DNA of 64,000 nt from Pseudomonas linyingensis (GCF_900109175.1 NZ_FNZE01000004.1:207818-271817), one strand, 5' to 3'; positions 1-9,918 are shown, counted from the first letter of the stretch. Program-made: numbers and translations. Notes: generated by a model from the letters alone, not told the origin.

Positions 1-48
1 CGGCTTCGGCTTCGGCTTCGGCTTCGGCTTCGGCTTCGGCTTCGGCTT
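1..48. repeat. Hexanucleotide tandem repeat (CGGCTT)x8 inside chpA
   Basis: Eight perfect copies of CGGCTT begin at the first base of the window, so the true array may be longer. Read in the chpA frame each unit encodes Ala-Glu. A shorter stretch of the same hexamer lies at about 2219-2241. The unit is a multiple of three, so copy-number change alters linker length without breaking the frame. Confidence 0.95.
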
Positions 49-3000
49 CAGGATCTGGCTGGATGGCTGGCGCAGGCAACTCCGGCGCATTCCCCTGGCG
101 CAGCGCACGCATCTGCTCGAGAAGGACGCCTGCGGCGGTCAGTGGCAGCCCCAGCTGCAACTCCTCCACCTGACGGGCCAGCAGATCGTGGCCTTCATGC
201 AGCAGGCTGGCAAAGGCCGCCGCCATGGCAAAGCGGCCATCGGTCAGGCCCTCGTAGATCGACTCCAGCTCATGGGCCAGATCGCCGATGGCACGCACGC
301 CGGCCATCCGTGCCCCCCCCTTGAGGGTGTGCAGGTCGCGCTGCAGCGAGGCCAGAGACGAGCGCGCCTGCGGCTCGGCCAGCCAGTGCTCGAGGGCTTC
401 GGCGGCACTGTCGAGGATGTCACTGGCTTCCTCGAGGAATATCTCGACCATTTCCGCATCGGGTGCATCCTCGCCGACAGCCTGCTCGAACGTTGCCACC
501 GGCGTAGCCGGGATATCGGGGAGCGGCGCGACAGTCTCGACGGCTTCGATGATTTCGAAAGCGGCTGGCTCCACCTCGGACTCAAGCCCGGGTTCGGCAT
601 CGAATACGAACGCCAGTTCAGCTTCTGCGGCAGCCCTGGCTTCGGCTTCCGCCCTGGCCTCTTCGGCTGCGCGGGCCTCGGCTTCCGCCCTGGCCTCTGC
701 GGCTGCATGGGCTTCGGCTTCCGCCCTGGCCTCCGCGGCTGCGCGGGCCTCGGTTTCCGCCCTGGCCTCTGCGGCTGCACGGGCTTCGGCTTCCGCCCTG
801 GCCTCTGCGGCTGCACGGGCTTCCGCTTCCGCCTTCGCCGCGGCATTGCTCAGCAGCTGGTAGAGGGCCTGCACACGCTCCGGCTGCGAGCTCACCTCGA
901 GACCGGCGGCCACCTGATCCATCATGCCGATCAGCGCTTCGTGGGCGGCCTCGGCTTCGCGGAAGAAGGCCTCGTCAACGGCCAGGCGCGTTTCGCCCAC
1001 CGCGTTGTAGGTAGCCAGCAGAGCGGCACAGAGCAGGTCGACCTGCGGCAGGTCGGCCTGTCGTGCGCCGTGGGCCAGAGTGGCCAGTTCGTCACGCAGG
1101 GCATCCAGCTCCACGTGCGCGGCCGGATGCAGGCGCCAGCGCGCCAGCAGGTCGTCGGCGTCCAGCAGGATATCCATGCCGTCGGCGAGGAACTGGCTGA
1201 TCAGCTTGGGATCGCGGTTGTCGTGGTTGCGCCAGCTGGCTTCGGCGGCATCCAGCTGCTCCTGATGCAACTGCTGCACCCTCTCCAGCAAGGCCGCGCT
1301 ATCGGGCAGACTGGCCAGAGGCGCGCGACCGAGCTGCTGCAGGCCGTGCTGCAGCATCCTTTCGGCATCGCGCAGAAGTTCGGCGGCAGCCAGACCGAAG
1401 GGAATCAGATTGGTCTTGAACTCCTTGGCCAGCTTCTCCAGGGGCGCCGCCACTTCGGCGATCGGCAGGATGCCGGCCATGTAGGCGCTGCCCTTGAGGG
1501 TGTGCAGGGCGCGCTGCAGTTCGTCGGTGACCGGCTGTGGCAGCTCGCGATCGCAGGCGGCGAGGAAGTGCGCCAGCGCCTCGAGATGCGCTTCGGCTTC
1601 GGTGCAGAAGACCTCCAGCAGCTGCGGATCGAGCAGCTCATCGTCGTTGCAGTTGGCGTTGTCGGCCACGGGGGCAGCCACCGGCGGCAGTGCCGGTTCG
1701 GCCATGGCGGCGCGCGGCAACGGCTGCCCGTTGGACAGCGCGTGGGCCGCCGCCGCCAGCTGGTCGACATCGTCGCGCTGGCGCTGGGTCTTGCCGGCAT
1801 ACTCCTCGACCAGCGCCGGCAGGAGGTCGACCACCTCGCGGATCAACTGCAGCAGCGGCGCGTCAGCCTGGATGCTGCGATCAATGACCCGGTTGAGCAT
1901 GTTCTCGATCGACCAGGCCAGCTCGCCAACCACCAGGGCACGGACCATGCGGCCACTGCCCTTGAGGGTGTGGAAGGCCCGGCGTACTTCGGTGAGCGCC
2001 TCGCGGTTGCCGGTATCGGCGGACCACTGCGGCAGGTATTCGTTGAGGGTCTCGAGCACCTCGCCGGCTTCCTCGACGAACACCTCCTGCAAGTCTTCGT
2101 CCACCGGCTCTTCGTCGGCCGGCGGCGGCAACAGCTGGGGGGGCGCATCCTGGGCCGGCGGATTGATCGCCGCCACCGGGCTGGCCATCACTTCGGCCAG
2201 GGTCAGCACGACCGCAGGCTCGGCTTCGGCTTCGGCTTCGGCTGCGCTGGCGAGCGGGGCCGCGACGGCCTCGAGCGGAGCGAGTGGTGGCTCGGCCGGC
2301 AGCTCGGCTTCGGCAACCGCCTCGGGCACGACGTCGGACTGCTCGGCAGGTACGGCCTCGGCAGCCGGCATCGACAGACGGGCGGTCTCGTCCGCCGCAT
2401 CGAAGGAGTGCGTATCGCGCTGTTCGACGCTTGGCGCCGGCGCGATCAGCTCCAGCGCCGGAACCGGCGCGACAACCGTCGGGCTCGCCGGCTCGGCCGT
2501 CACCAGCACCTCGCTCGGCACATCGAGAATCGAGCGCGTCGGCTTCAGGCCATAGCCCAGCGCCGCCAGGCTTTCCTCGGCGACATCGAGGATCAGGTCG
2601 CCCTGGCTGGCATGATCTTCGGCAATCCGCTCGAGGTAGTATTCGACGCTGGTGATGGCATCGGCCAGGGTATCCAGGCTCTGCCAGCTGGGCACCGTCT
2701 GACGCACCAGCAACTGCTCGCGGATGTAGCGGCAGCAGGCGTCCAGCAGCGCCGCCGCGCGGGGCAGCGGGATGATGCCGAGACCGCCGCGCACCTGGGT
2801 CAGCAACTCCGGCACGCGGGCCAGATGCTCGTGGTTCCACTGCGAGCCGATGAACTCGATGATCGCGTCCTTGGACTGCTCGAGCCCGTTGCGCGCTTCC
2901 TTGATCACCAGCTGGTGGATCTGCCCCACGTCGGTGGTCGGCAGCAGGTTGTCTTCCGCCCGCTCGCCTTCCGCCGGACCGACCATGCCGGACAGGGTCG

Positions 3001-4225
3001 CCTCGACGAACAGCAGGGCCCCGGCGACATCCATCAGCACCGCGTCATTGGGCTGCTGCTGCCCGCCGATCAGGTGACCGATCATGTCCAGCTGATCGGC
3101 AATCACCTTGCGTTGCGGGCCGAAGCCGAGCACGCCCAGGGTGTCGGCAATCTGCTTGAGCGGCGCCTGCAGGACGCCGAGGTCGGTCAACTGGCGGCGA
3201 TCGCTGCGCACGAACAGGTCCAGGCTGTCCTTGACCCGCACCAGCTCCTCGCACAGGGCACCGACCACCGAGCGCATGGCGTCGCGATCGGGGCCGGCCA
3301 TGCGGGCCCGCTCCTCGTCCACCACCCGGCTGTCGGGCATCGCCTCGGCCAGCTGGAAGCGCGTCTTCAGTTCGGCAATGCGGCCGTCCTCGCTCGGACT
3401 CTTGGCCACGTAGAACAGCAGGTTCTTCAGCAGCTGGTCGGGGGCCGGCTGATTGAGCGCGGCAACGCCCTCGTCGACCAGGCGCTTGAGCTCGCGGTCG
3501 ACCTCGCGCAACAGGGTGCGCACCGTGTTGCTGGCCGGGATGCTGTCACCGCTCAGGCCCTCGACCACGCCGGCGGCCACCGACCACAGGGGGGTGATCG
3601 GCGCAGCGGTGCACAGGCTTTCCAGCTTGGCGAACACCTTGGCCAGGTAGGTCAGCTGGGTTGCCGGCTCCTGGTTGCGCATGTAGCCGACCAGCGCCAC
3701 CTGCAGCATCTGCCGCAGCTTGCGCAGCAGCGCCGGCAGACCGGCGCGTTCCAGACGCTCGAGGGTGGCCTGTGGCAGAGCCGCCGGGCGTACCGACAGG
3801 TCGGGGGCGAACAGGCTGGTTTCCGACAGCAGACTTTCGCTGCGCGCGGCACGCAGGTCATTGAGCAGCGGCAGCACCACCAGCGGCAGATCGCGGCGCG
3901 CGCTCTGGATCCGCTCGAGATAGACCGGCAGCTGCAGGATCGCCTGCATCAGCACCGGCAAGCCATCGCCCTGGGTGCTGGCGCGTCCTTCGATCAACGC
4001 CTGGAGCAGCTGCTCCATTTCTTCGGCCAGCAGGGCGGCGCCGTAGAACTCGACCATCTGCAGGGTGCCCTGCACCTGATGGATGTAGTTCAGGCAAAAC
4101 CGCAGGCGCGTCAGGTCCTGCGGGCTTTCGACGAATGCCTCAAGGGCCTGGCGGGCCTGCTTCAGGGTCTCCGCGATTTCGCCCTTGACCCACTCCAGGG
4201 CGACATAGTCGTGCCGATCACCCAT
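1..4225 (-). CDS. chpA: ChpA, hybrid histidine kinase of the type IV pilus Chp system (N-terminal 1408 codons only)
   Basis: Central kinase of the chemosensory pathway that controls pilus extension/retraction and surface-induced cAMP. The gene starts at the ATG at 4225 (GGAG eight bases upstream) and runs off the left edge, so the CheA-like kinase core, CheW-like domain and receiver are not in view. The visible part holds repeated phosphotransfer (HPt) modules: an N-terminal one with His49 (motif YIHQVQGTLQM), then HTLKGSG at His752, HTLKGSAYM at His908 and HTLKGGARM at His1299. Modules are joined by Ala/Pro/Glu-rich linkers, including an A/E/R-repeat linker (about residues 1131-1191) and an Ala-Glu run at the edge. 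P. aeruginosa ChpA is known for its many HPt-type domains, which matches. It lies 24 bp downstream of pilK as the last visible gene of the cluster. Confidence 0.96.
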   Translation of the reverse strand, partial: MGDRHDYVALEWVKGEIAETLKQARQALEAFVESPQDLTRLRFCLNYIHQVQGTLQMVEFYGAALLAEEMEQLLQALIEGRASTQGDGLPVLMQAILQLPVYLERIQSARRDLPLVVLPLLNDLRAARSESLLSETSLFAPDLSVRPAALPQATLERLERAGLPALLRKLRQMLQVALVGYMRNQEPATQLTYLAKVFAKLESLCTAAPITPLWSVAAGVVEGLSGDSIPASNTVRTLLREVDRELKRLVDEGVAALNQPAPDQLLKNLLFYVAKSPSEDGRIAELKTRFQLAEAMPDSRVVDEERARMAGPDRDAMRSVVGALCEELVRVKDSLDLFVRSDRRQLTDLGVLQAPLKQIADTLGVLGFGPQRKVIADQLDMIGHLIGGQQQPNDAVLMDVAGALLFVEATLSGMVGPAEGERAEDNLLPTTDVGQIHQLVIKEARNGLEQSKDAIIEFIGSQWNHEHLARVPELLTQVRGGLGIIPLPRAAALLDACCRYIREQLLVRQTVPSWQSLDTLADAITSVEYYLERIAEDHASQGDLILDVAEESLAALGYGLKPTRSILDVPSEVLVTAEPASPTVVAPVPALELIAPAPSVEQRDTHSFDAADETARLSMPAAEAVPAEQSDVVPEAVAEAELPAEPPLAPLEAVAAPLASAAEAEAEAEPAVVLTLAEVMASPVAAINPPAQDAPPQLLPPPADEEPVDEDLQEVFVEEAGEVLETLNEYLPQWSADTGNREALTEVRRAFHTLKGSGRMVRALVVGELAWSIENMLNRVIDRSIQADAPLLQLIREVVDLLPALVEEYAGKTQRQRDDVDQLAAAAHALSNGQPLPRAAMAEPALPPVAAPVADNANCNDDELLDPQLLEVFCTEAEAHLEALAHFLAACDRELPQPVTDELQRALHTLKGSAYMAGILPIAEVAAPLEKLAKEFKTNLIPFGLAAAELLRDAERMLQHGLQQLGRAPLASLPDSAALLERVQQLHQEQLDAAEASWRNHDNRDPKLISQFLADGMDILLDADDLLARWRLHPAAHVELDALRDELATLAHGARQADLPQVDLLCAALLATYNAVGETRLAVDEAFFREAEAAHEALIGMMDQVAAGLEVSSQPERVQALYQLLSNAAAKAEAEARAAAEARAEAEARAAAEARAETEARAAAEARAEAEAHAAAEARAEAEARAAEEARAEAEARAAAEAELAFVFDAEPGLESEVEPAAFEIIEAVETVAPLPDIPATPVATFEQAVGEDAPDAEMVEIFLEEASDILDSAAEALEHWLAEPQARSSLASLQRDLHTLKGGARMAGVRAIGDLAHELESIYEGLTDGRFAMAAAFASLLHEGHDLLARQVEELQLGLPLTAAGVLLEQMRALRQGNAPELPAPAIQPDPEAEAEAEAEAEAEAEA
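654..833. repeat. 36-bp imperfect tandem repeat inside chpA
   Basis: The motif CTGGCCTCTGCGGCTGC recurs with a 36-bp period starting at 654, 690, 726, 762 and 798, with a few substitutions per copy. In the chpA frame each unit encodes a 12-residue Ala/Glu/Arg block (ARAEAEARAAAE type), predicted to form one long charged helix between phosphotransfer modules. Similar but more degenerate sequence continues on both sides. Confidence 0.9.
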
Positions 4226-4249
4226 AGCGACTCCAAACATTGATCATGG

Positions 4250-5113
4250 TTACCCCTTTCGGGTAAAAGCCAGCACCTGCTCATCGGCGACCGGCTGCAG
4301 CTGCGGGTGACTCCAGTCGGCCACTTCGCCGACTCCGATCACCAGCAGCCCGCCAGGCGCCAGACGCTCGACCAGGCGCGAGAGAATCTCGCGCCGGCGC
4401 CAGCGTCGGAAGTAGATCAGCAGGTTCTGACAGAAAATGACGTCCATGCCGCGCTGCGGCGCACGCGCCAGATCGAGCACATTCAGACGGGAAAAACAGA
4501 CTCGCTCACGCAGGGCATCGCACACCGTGAGGCGGCCATCGTCCTGCGTCTGGAAATAGCGTTCGAGCAGCTCCGGCGCCAGCTCACCCACCCGCCGCGG
4601 GTTGTAGCAGGCGGCTCTGGCACGCTCCAGGGCGCTGAGACTGAGATCGGTACCAGTGACGCCGAAACGCCCATCCAGCCCAGCCTCGCGCTGCACCTCG
4701 GCAGCCAGCAGCGCCAGCGAATAGACCTCCTCGCCGGTGGAACAACCGACGCTCCACAACTGCCAGGCACGCTCATCCGGGCTCGCCAGCAGCCGCCCGC
4801 GCAGGTAGCCGGCAAGATGCTCGAACGACGCCGGATGGCGGAAGAAGCGGGTTTCCTGCACGGTCAGGTGGTCCATCAGGTGCGACCACTCGACGGCGCC
4901 ACGCGGCCCGGCGGTCACCTGCTGGTAGTAGCTGGCATAGCTGCCCAGCTCCAGCTCGCGCAGACGAGTCGCCAGAATGGTCTGCAGAAACGCGCGGCGC
5001 TGCTCGTTGAGCACGATGCCGCTACGCGTTTCCAGCAATTCCTGCCAGGCGCGGAATTCCGCTGCCGTGATATCGGGCAGCGGCTTCATCGCCCAGACCG
5101 CGCTTGGCTGCAT
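4250..5113 (-). CDS. pilK: PilK, CheR-type methyltransferase of the Chp system
   Basis: A 287-residue CheR-family protein that would methylate glutamates of the chemoreceptor PilJ using S-adenosylmethionine. The N-terminal helical CheR domain is followed by the SAM-binding Rossmann fold with LWSVGCSTGEEVYSLAL (about residues 119-135) and the FCQNLLIYF motif near residue 230 that is typical of CheR. P. aeruginosa PilK is of similar length. It starts at the ATG at 5113, 62 bp after pilJ, and is followed closely by chpA. No CheB-like methylesterase gene lies in the window; in PAO1 chpB follows chpA. Confidence 0.95.
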   Translation of the reverse strand: MQPSAVWAMKPLPDITAAEFRAWQELLETRSGIVLNEQRRAFLQTILATRLRELELGSYASYYQQVTAGPRGAVEWSHLMDHLTVQETRFFRHPASFEHLAGYLRGRLLASPDERAWQLWSVGCSTGEEVYSLALLAAEVQREAGLDGRFGVTGTDLSLSALERARAACYNPRRVGELAPELLERYFQTQDDGRLTVCDALRERVCFSRLNVLDLARAPQRGMDVIFCQNLLIYFRRWRRREILSRLVERLAPGGLLVIGVGEVADWSHPQLQPVADEQVLAFTRKG

Positions 5114-5175
5114 GCCGCGCCCCTCGTGGATGCTCGTCCGGCGGCAGCCCTTTCAGGCTGCCGCGCTCCATGGCC

Positions 5176-7224
5176 TCAGGCCTGCTCGCGCTCTTCGGGC
5201 AGGGTGAAACCGGATACCGACTTGCGCATGTCGCTGGCCATCTTGGCCAGGGTGCCGATGCTGCGCGCCGTCGCGGTGGTACCGGACGAGGTCTGGGTGG
5301 TGATCTCCTGAATCACGTACATGGTGTTGGAGATATGACCGGCCGAGGAGGATTGCTGGCGGGCGGCGTTGGAGATGTTCTGGATCAGCGCGGCGAGGCT
5401 GCGCGATACCTTCTCGATCTCTTCCAGGGCCACACCGGCGTCCTGCGCCAGACGGGCACCACGCACCACCTCGGTGGTGGTCTGCTCCATCGAGATAACC
5501 GCCTCGTTGGTGTCGGTCTGAATGGTCTTCACCAGTGCCTCGATCTGCTTGGTCGCCGCCGAGGAACGTTCTGCAAGGCGCTGTACCTCGTCCGCTACCA
5601 CGGCGAAGCCGCGGCCGGCGTCACCGGCCATGGAGGCCTGGATCGCCGCGTTCAGTGCCAGGATGTTGGTCTGGTCGGCAATGTCGTTGATCAGGCTAAC
5701 GATGTCACCGATCTCCTGGGACGATTCACCGAGGCGCTTGATCCGCTTGGAGGTGTCCTGGATCTGCTCGCGGATGTTGTCCATGCCGGCGATGGTGTTC
5801 TGTACCACCTCGTTGCCCTTGTTGGCGATGGCTACCGAACGTTCCGCTACCGCGGTGGATTCGGCGGCATTGGCCGATACCTGGTCGATTGACACGGCCA
5901 TTTCGTTGATTGCCGCGGAGGCACCGGCAATCTCCTGGGCCTGGTGCTCGGAAGCCTCGGCCAGGTGCATGGCGGTGGCCTGGGTTTCCTGGGCGGCGCC
6001 CGCCACCTGCACGGCGGTCTGGTTGATGGTCTCTACCAGGTCGCGCAGCTGGTCGATGGAGTAGTTGATCGAGTCGGCGATGGCACCGGTGAAGTCCTCG
6101 GTTACCGTGGCCTGTACGGTCAGGTCACCGTCGGCGAGGTCGCCGATCTCGTCGAGCAGACGCAGAATCGCGGTCTGGTTGCGGTCGTTTTTCTCGGCGG
6201 TTTCGGCCAGGCGACCACGGGTATCACGCACCAGGACCAGCGCCATCAGCATGATCGAGGCCAGAGCCAGCAGACCCAGCAGGTAACCGGCCAGGGTGTT
6301 GAAGGCGCGGCCGTCGGCCAGGTTTTCGAAGTCGGTGCTCAGCTGGGTGGTTTGCTCCAGCACCTTCTGCGACACGCCGAAGATGTTGTTGGCGGACTCG
6401 CGCACCTGGAACAGCTGCGGCGAGGTTTCCAGAATCTCGTCCACCGAACCGGAAACGAAGGAGAACAGCTCGGAGATTTCGCTCAGACGGCTGATGGCCT
6501 CGGCGTCGGTCACCTTGGAGATCGACATCGCCGGGTTGCCTTCGAGCATGCCCTTCAGGACGCGGCCGAACAGGCTGGCGTCGCGGCCGAAGCTGTCGGC
6601 GGCCTGCACCGAGTCTTCGGCACCGGCCAGTACCTTGTTCACTGCCGCGAGGATACGTTCGGCGAGCAGGGTCTGGCGCTGGGCCACGGCGACCTGGTCG
6701 GCCGAGGCACCGTTCTCGAGGAGGATGTCTACCACTTCCTCGTATTCGGCCTGCAGCTGGGGAATGGTTTCGGCCAGGGTCTCGGCCACCTGGTGCAGCG
6801 AAAGCACGGTCTGCTGGCTGGCCAGAATGGCGTCGGCACTACTGCGCAGACGCGTCCACTCGTCGCCCAGGACGGCCATGCTCGCCGATACCGCCTCCGG
6901 GCTGGCCGGCAGGCCGGTCTCCGCGTTGCCTTCGGTCAGCCAGTTCCAGCGCAGCTGGAAATCCTCACGCTCGCTGCTCAGCAGAGCGAACGCCTCGGAC
7001 TTGCCCGCCGCCGCCTCGATGGCGTTCTTCGCGATACCCTGCGACAGCAGGCGCAGCTCGCCGGCATGGCCGATGTACTGCTTGTCATGCTCGGCCTGCT
7101 GGTTGAGGTATGCGAAGTTGGCAAACAGCAACACCACGGAAACGATCAGGACGGCAAACAGCCCGCCGATCAATCGGCTGCTGCTCATGCCGGTGAACAA
7201 ATTGCCCGCGTTAAGTTTTTTCAT
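5176..7224 (-). CDS. pilJ: PilJ, methyl-accepting chemoreceptor for twitching motility
   Basis: Membrane chemoreceptor that feeds signals to ChpA through PilI. At 682 residues it equals the known P. aeruginosa length when started at the ATG at 7224 ([10 protein letters not shown]); an upstream in-frame extension to 7287 was not used. One membrane segment lies near residues 17-38, then a long periplasmic domain of PilJ type, a second membrane segment near residues 310-330, a HAMP region, and a cytoplasmic signalling hairpin with the conserved tip around [21 protein letters not shown]. It sits between pilI (87 bp upstream) and pilK. Confidence 0.97.
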   Translation of the reverse strand: MKKLNAGNLFTGMSSSRLIGGLFAVLIVSVVLLFANFAYLNQQAEHDKQYIGHAGELRLLSQGIAKNAIEAAAGKSEAFALLSSEREDFQLRWNWLTEGNAETGLPASPEAVSASMAVLGDEWTRLRSSADAILASQQTVLSLHQVAETLAETIPQLQAEYEEVVDILLENGASADQVAVAQRQTLLAERILAAVNKVLAGAEDSVQAADSFGRDASLFGRVLKGMLEGNPAMSISKVTDAEAISRLSEISELFSFVSGSVDEILETSPQLFQVRESANNIFGVSQKVLEQTTQLSTDFENLADGRAFNTLAGYLLGLLALASIMLMALVLVRDTRGRLAETAEKNDRNQTAILRLLDEIGDLADGDLTVQATVTEDFTGAIADSINYSIDQLRDLVETINQTAVQVAGAAQETQATAMHLAEASEHQAQEIAGASAAINEMAVSIDQVSANAAESTAVAERSVAIANKGNEVVQNTIAGMDNIREQIQDTSKRIKRLGESSQEIGDIVSLINDIADQTNILALNAAIQASMAGDAGRGFAVVADEVQRLAERSSAATKQIEALVKTIQTDTNEAVISMEQTTTEVVRGARLAQDAGVALEEIEKVSRSLAALIQNISNAARQQSSSAGHISNTMYVIQEITTQTSSGTTATARSIGTLAKMASDMRKSVSGFTLPEEREQA

Positions 7225-7311
7225 CGTCTGGCCCCCGCCTGGACCTACCACACTAAACTGTTCCCAAGTAACACCACAGGACGGCAACAGCGTCCCGGCC
7301 AGTAGATCTAG

Positions 7312-7848
7312 TTATACGGCTACATCGAGGAATGCCTGCTCCCTGGCCAGCGCGTGCGGGCTGAATACCAGCCAGGGTCGCTCGCGCAGGAAAACGCCAT
7401 GAATGAGAGGCTGAATGGAGGCTTCGAGCGGTGGCAGCTGCTCGGCGAAGGCTTCCACGGAAAAGTGCTGCATGCCGAACACTTCGTCGACCACCAGGCC
7501 GGCAAAGACCTTGTCGTGCTCGACTACCAGCACCCGCCGCTGCTTGCGCAACGGGGACAGTTCGCCCCCCAGAAAACCACACAGGTCCATGATCGGCAGC
7601 AGCCGCCCGCGCACGTTGGCCACCCCCTTGACCCAGCCCTTGACGCCGGGCAGCAGGGTGTAACGGGGCTCGTGGAGGACTTCGCTGACCTCGCCCATGG
7701 GCGCGACGAACAGTCGCGAGCCCATGCGAAAGCCGATGCCACTCCAGCTCTGCGCTACCTCCTGCCGGGCTGGCAAACCCGCAGAATAGCGCCGACAAAG
7801 CTGATCGATTTCGAGCAGTCGCTGGAAAGGTGTGATGACATCGGACAT
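7312..7848 (-). CDS. pilI: PilI, CheW-like adaptor
   Basis: A 178-residue single-domain CheW-like protein that couples the receptor PilJ to the kinase ChpA. The length equals P. aeruginosa PilI. The CheW fold is recognisable from GVANVRGRLLPIMDL (about residues 74-88) followed by RVLVVEHDKVFAGLVVDEV. It starts at the ATG at 7848, 46 bp after pilH, in the same direction as the rest of the cluster. Confidence 0.95.
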   Translation of the reverse strand: MSDVITPFQRLLEIDQLCRRYSAGLPARQEVAQSWSGIGFRMGSRLFVAPMGEVSEVLHEPRYTLLPGVKGWVKGVANVRGRLLPIMDLCGFLGGELSPLRKQRRVLVVEHDKVFAGLVVDEVFGMQHFSVEAFAEQLPPLEASIQPLIHGVFLRERPWLVFSPHALAREQAFLDVAV

Positions 7849-7894
7849 GCCGGCCCTGGCCTTCTGGTTAGGATTATCGCGCCCGCTCCAACGC

Positions 7895-8260
7895 TCAGCC
7901 GGCCTGGACGGCGCTGATGGTCTTCAACAGGGTTTCTTCATCGATCGGCTTGGTCAGGTAGTCGCGAGCGCCTTGGCGCTTGCCCCAGACCTTATCGGTT
8001 TCCTGATCCTTGGTGGTGACAATGATCACCGGAATGTGACCGGTTTCCGGATCCTTGGTCAGCTGGCGGGTGGCCTGGAAGCCGTTGAGCCCCGGCATGA
8101 CCACATCCATCAGCACCACATCGGGCTTTTCCTGGCGCGCCAGGGCAACGCCGTCGGCACCGTTTTCCGCCTTGAGAATCTGATGACCATGCTTTTCGAG
8201 CATGGCGGTCAGCTTGTACATCTCGGTTGGCGAGTCATCAACAATCAGAATTCGAGCCAT
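7895..8260 (-). CDS. pilH: PilH, CheY-like response regulator
   Basis: A stand-alone receiver domain of 121 residues. In P. aeruginosa it is phosphorylated by ChpA and acts on pilus retraction and on balancing the signal to PilG. The phosphoacceptor is Asp52 in VVLMDVVMPG; the acidic pair is in ILIVDDS (residues 4-10), with the switch Thr in IIVTTKD and Lys in YLTKPI. The start at 8260 (MARILIV) is preferred over an extended frame because it begins at the receiver fold and matches the family length. Confidence 0.96.
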   Translation of the reverse strand: MARILIVDDSPTEMYKLTAMLEKHGHQILKAENGADGVALARQEKPDVVLMDVVMPGLNGFQATRQLTKDPETGHIPVIIVTTKDQETDKVWGKRQGARDYLTKPIDEETLLKTISAVQAG

Positions 8261-8306
8261 GAAATCCCCCAATAAAGGCACGCGTCGGCAGCCGGACGGC
8301 CGGACG

Positions 8307-8717
8307 TCAGGTGGTTGCTTGCTCCACCGGCACAAAGCCTGGAACGTGCGTCTTGATGGCGCCGAGCAGTTCTTCCTTGCTGAAGGGCTTGGTCAGATAC
8401 TGGTCGGAGCCGACGATGCGCCCCTTGGCCTTGTCGAACAGACCGTCCTTGGAGGACAGCATGATCACCGGCGTAGATTTGAACGCACTATTATTCTTGA
8501 TCAGGGCGCAGGTTTGGTAGCCGTCCAGGCGCGGCATCATGATGTCGACGAAGATGATGCTCGGATGCGAATCGGCAATCTTGGCCAAGGCATCGAAGCC
8601 GTCGACAGCTGTGATGACGTCACAACCCACTTTCTTCAGCAGCGTTTCGGCGGTACGACGAATCGTTTTCGAATCGTCGATCACCATGACTTTCAAGCTA
8701 TCGGAATGTTGTTCCAT
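8307..8717 (-). CDS. pilG: PilG, CheY-like response regulator
   Basis: First gene of the Chp cluster: a 136-residue single receiver. Asp58 in IIFVDIMMPR is the likely phosphorylation site; the acidic pocket is VMVIDDS (residues 10-16) and the conserved Lys is in YLTKPF. In P. aeruginosa PilG promotes pilus extension and activates the adenylate cyclase CyaB. It reads away from gshB across a 241-bp divergent intergenic region that must contain both promoters. Confidence 0.96.
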   Translation of the reverse strand: MEQHSDSLKVMVIDDSKTIRRTAETLLKKVGCDVITAVDGFDALAKIADSHPSIIFVDIMMPRLDGYQTCALIKNNSAFKSTPVIMLSSKDGLFDKAKGRIVGSDQYLTKPFSKEELLGAIKTHVPGFVPVEQATT

Positions 8718-8958
8718 GTCTGCCCTACCATTGCCTCGGTGAGTCGTTATTGTCCATCACCCAACGCTTGCGGCGCGGCCACCCACGGGCTGCAACCTGA
8801 TCGTCGGGGCTTTTTAGCACACTCTCCGGCGGCAAGCCATAAACCCCGGATGCGCAAGGTTTTTCCTTGACTCAAAACAAACTCGCGGCCACCTTGGGCG
8901 ACCGCTAATCGCTTTGTACGGCTGCCAAGCCGTGGTTTCGTTGTGGAGGATTTCCCCT
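8718..8958. other. Divergent intergenic region pilG / gshB
   Basis: A 241-bp gap without a credible gene. It must hold the promoters for the leftward pil-chp cluster and the rightward gshB. A TTGACT hexamer at 8867-8872 faces gshB, but I could not pair it with a good -10 at normal spacing. The ribosome binding site GGAGG for gshB lies just before 8959. Confidence 0.5.
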
Positions 8959-9918
8959 ATGAGCGTTCGCCTGGGCATCATCATGGACCCCATCGGTCGC
9001 ATTGCCTTCAAGAAGGACAGCTCGCTGGCCATGCTGCTGGCCGCCCAGGCCCGCGGCTGGTCGCTGTACTACATGGAGCAGCACGACCTCTACCTGCGCG
9101 ACGGCCAGGTCCGCGCCCGCGGGCGTTCGCTGCAGGTCTTCCATGATCCCAAGCACTGGTTCCATCTTGATGACGAACAGGACCTGGCACTGCACGAGCT
9201 GGATGTGGTCCTGATGCGCAAGGATCCGCCCTTCGACAACGAGTTCCTCTATTGCACCCACCTGCTCGAGCAGGCCGAGCGCGAGGGGCTGCTGGTGGTG
9301 AACCGCCCGCAGAGCCTGCGTGACTGCAACGAGAAGCTGTTCGCCACGCAGTTTCCGCACTGCACGCCGCCGACCCTGGTGAGCCGGCGGGTCGACATTC
9401 TGCGCGAGTTCGCCGCCGAACAGCGTGACATCATTCTCAAACCCCTGGACGGCATGGGCGGCTCCTCGATCTTCCACCACCGCCACGGCGACCCCAACCT
9501 GTCGGTGATCCTCGAGACCCTGACCAATCACGGCACCCGGCAGATCATGGCCCAGCGCTACCTGCCGGCAATCAAGGACGGCGACAAGCGCATCCTGATG
9601 ATCGACGGCGAGCCGGTGCCCTACTGCCTGGCGCGCATCCCGGCGCACGGCGAAACCCGCGGCAACCTCGCCGCCGGCGGCCGCGGCGAAGCCCGGCCAC
9701 TGAGCGAGCGCGACCGCTGGATCGCCGCCCAAGTCGGCCCGACCCTGCGCGAGAAGGGCCTGCTGTTCGTCGGTCTCGACGTGATCGGCGAGCACCTCAC
9801 CGAGATCAACGTGACCAGCCCGACCTGCATCCGCGAGATCGATGCTGCCTTCAACACCGACATCGCCGGCCAATTGATGGAGACGATTGCCGGCAAACTT
9901 GCCGAACGCCGGAACTGA
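8959..9918 (+). CDS. gshB: Glutathione synthetase
   Basis: Joins glycine to gamma-glutamylcysteine with ATP, the second step of glutathione synthesis. The 319 residues match the bacterial GshB family. The N-terminal GshB domain (SVRLGIIMDPIGRIAFKKD) is followed by an ATP-grasp domain with the LKPLDGMGGSSIF loop and the C-terminal metal site around EINVTSPTCIREID. The start at 8959 has GTGGAGG upstream. As in P. aeruginosa, gshB is divergent from pilG and precedes tonB3. Confidence 0.98.
   Translation: MSVRLGIIMDPIGRIAFKKDSSLAMLLAAQARGWSLYYMEQHDLYLRDGQVRARGRSLQVFHDPKHWFHLDDEQDLALHELDVVLMRKDPPFDNEFLYCTHLLEQAEREGLLVVNRPQSLRDCNEKLFATQFPHCTPPTLVSRRVDILREFAAEQRDIILKPLDGMGGSSIFHHRHGDPNLSVILETLTNHGTRQIMAQRYLPAIKDGDKRILMIDGEPVPYCLARIPAHGETRGNLAAGGRGEARPLSERDRWIAAQVGPTLREKGLLFVGLDVIGEHLTEINVTSPTCIREIDAAFNTDIAGQLMETIAGKLAERRN

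Noticed and set aside
654-833. Regularly spaced repeats that could suggest a CRISPR array
   Set aside because: The 36-bp units are contiguous with no unique spacers, lie in frame in chpA and encode a regular peptide.
188-4243. A 1351-codon open frame on the plus strand opposite chpA
   Set aside because: The minus strand encodes ChpA with clear HPt motifs in a continuous frame and a good start. The plus-strand frame is a high-GC shadow with low-complexity composition and no recognisable domain.
8867-8872. TTGACT as a -35 for gshB
   Set aside because: No -10-like hexamer at 16-18 bp downstream; the nearest (GCTAAT) is about 31 bp away.
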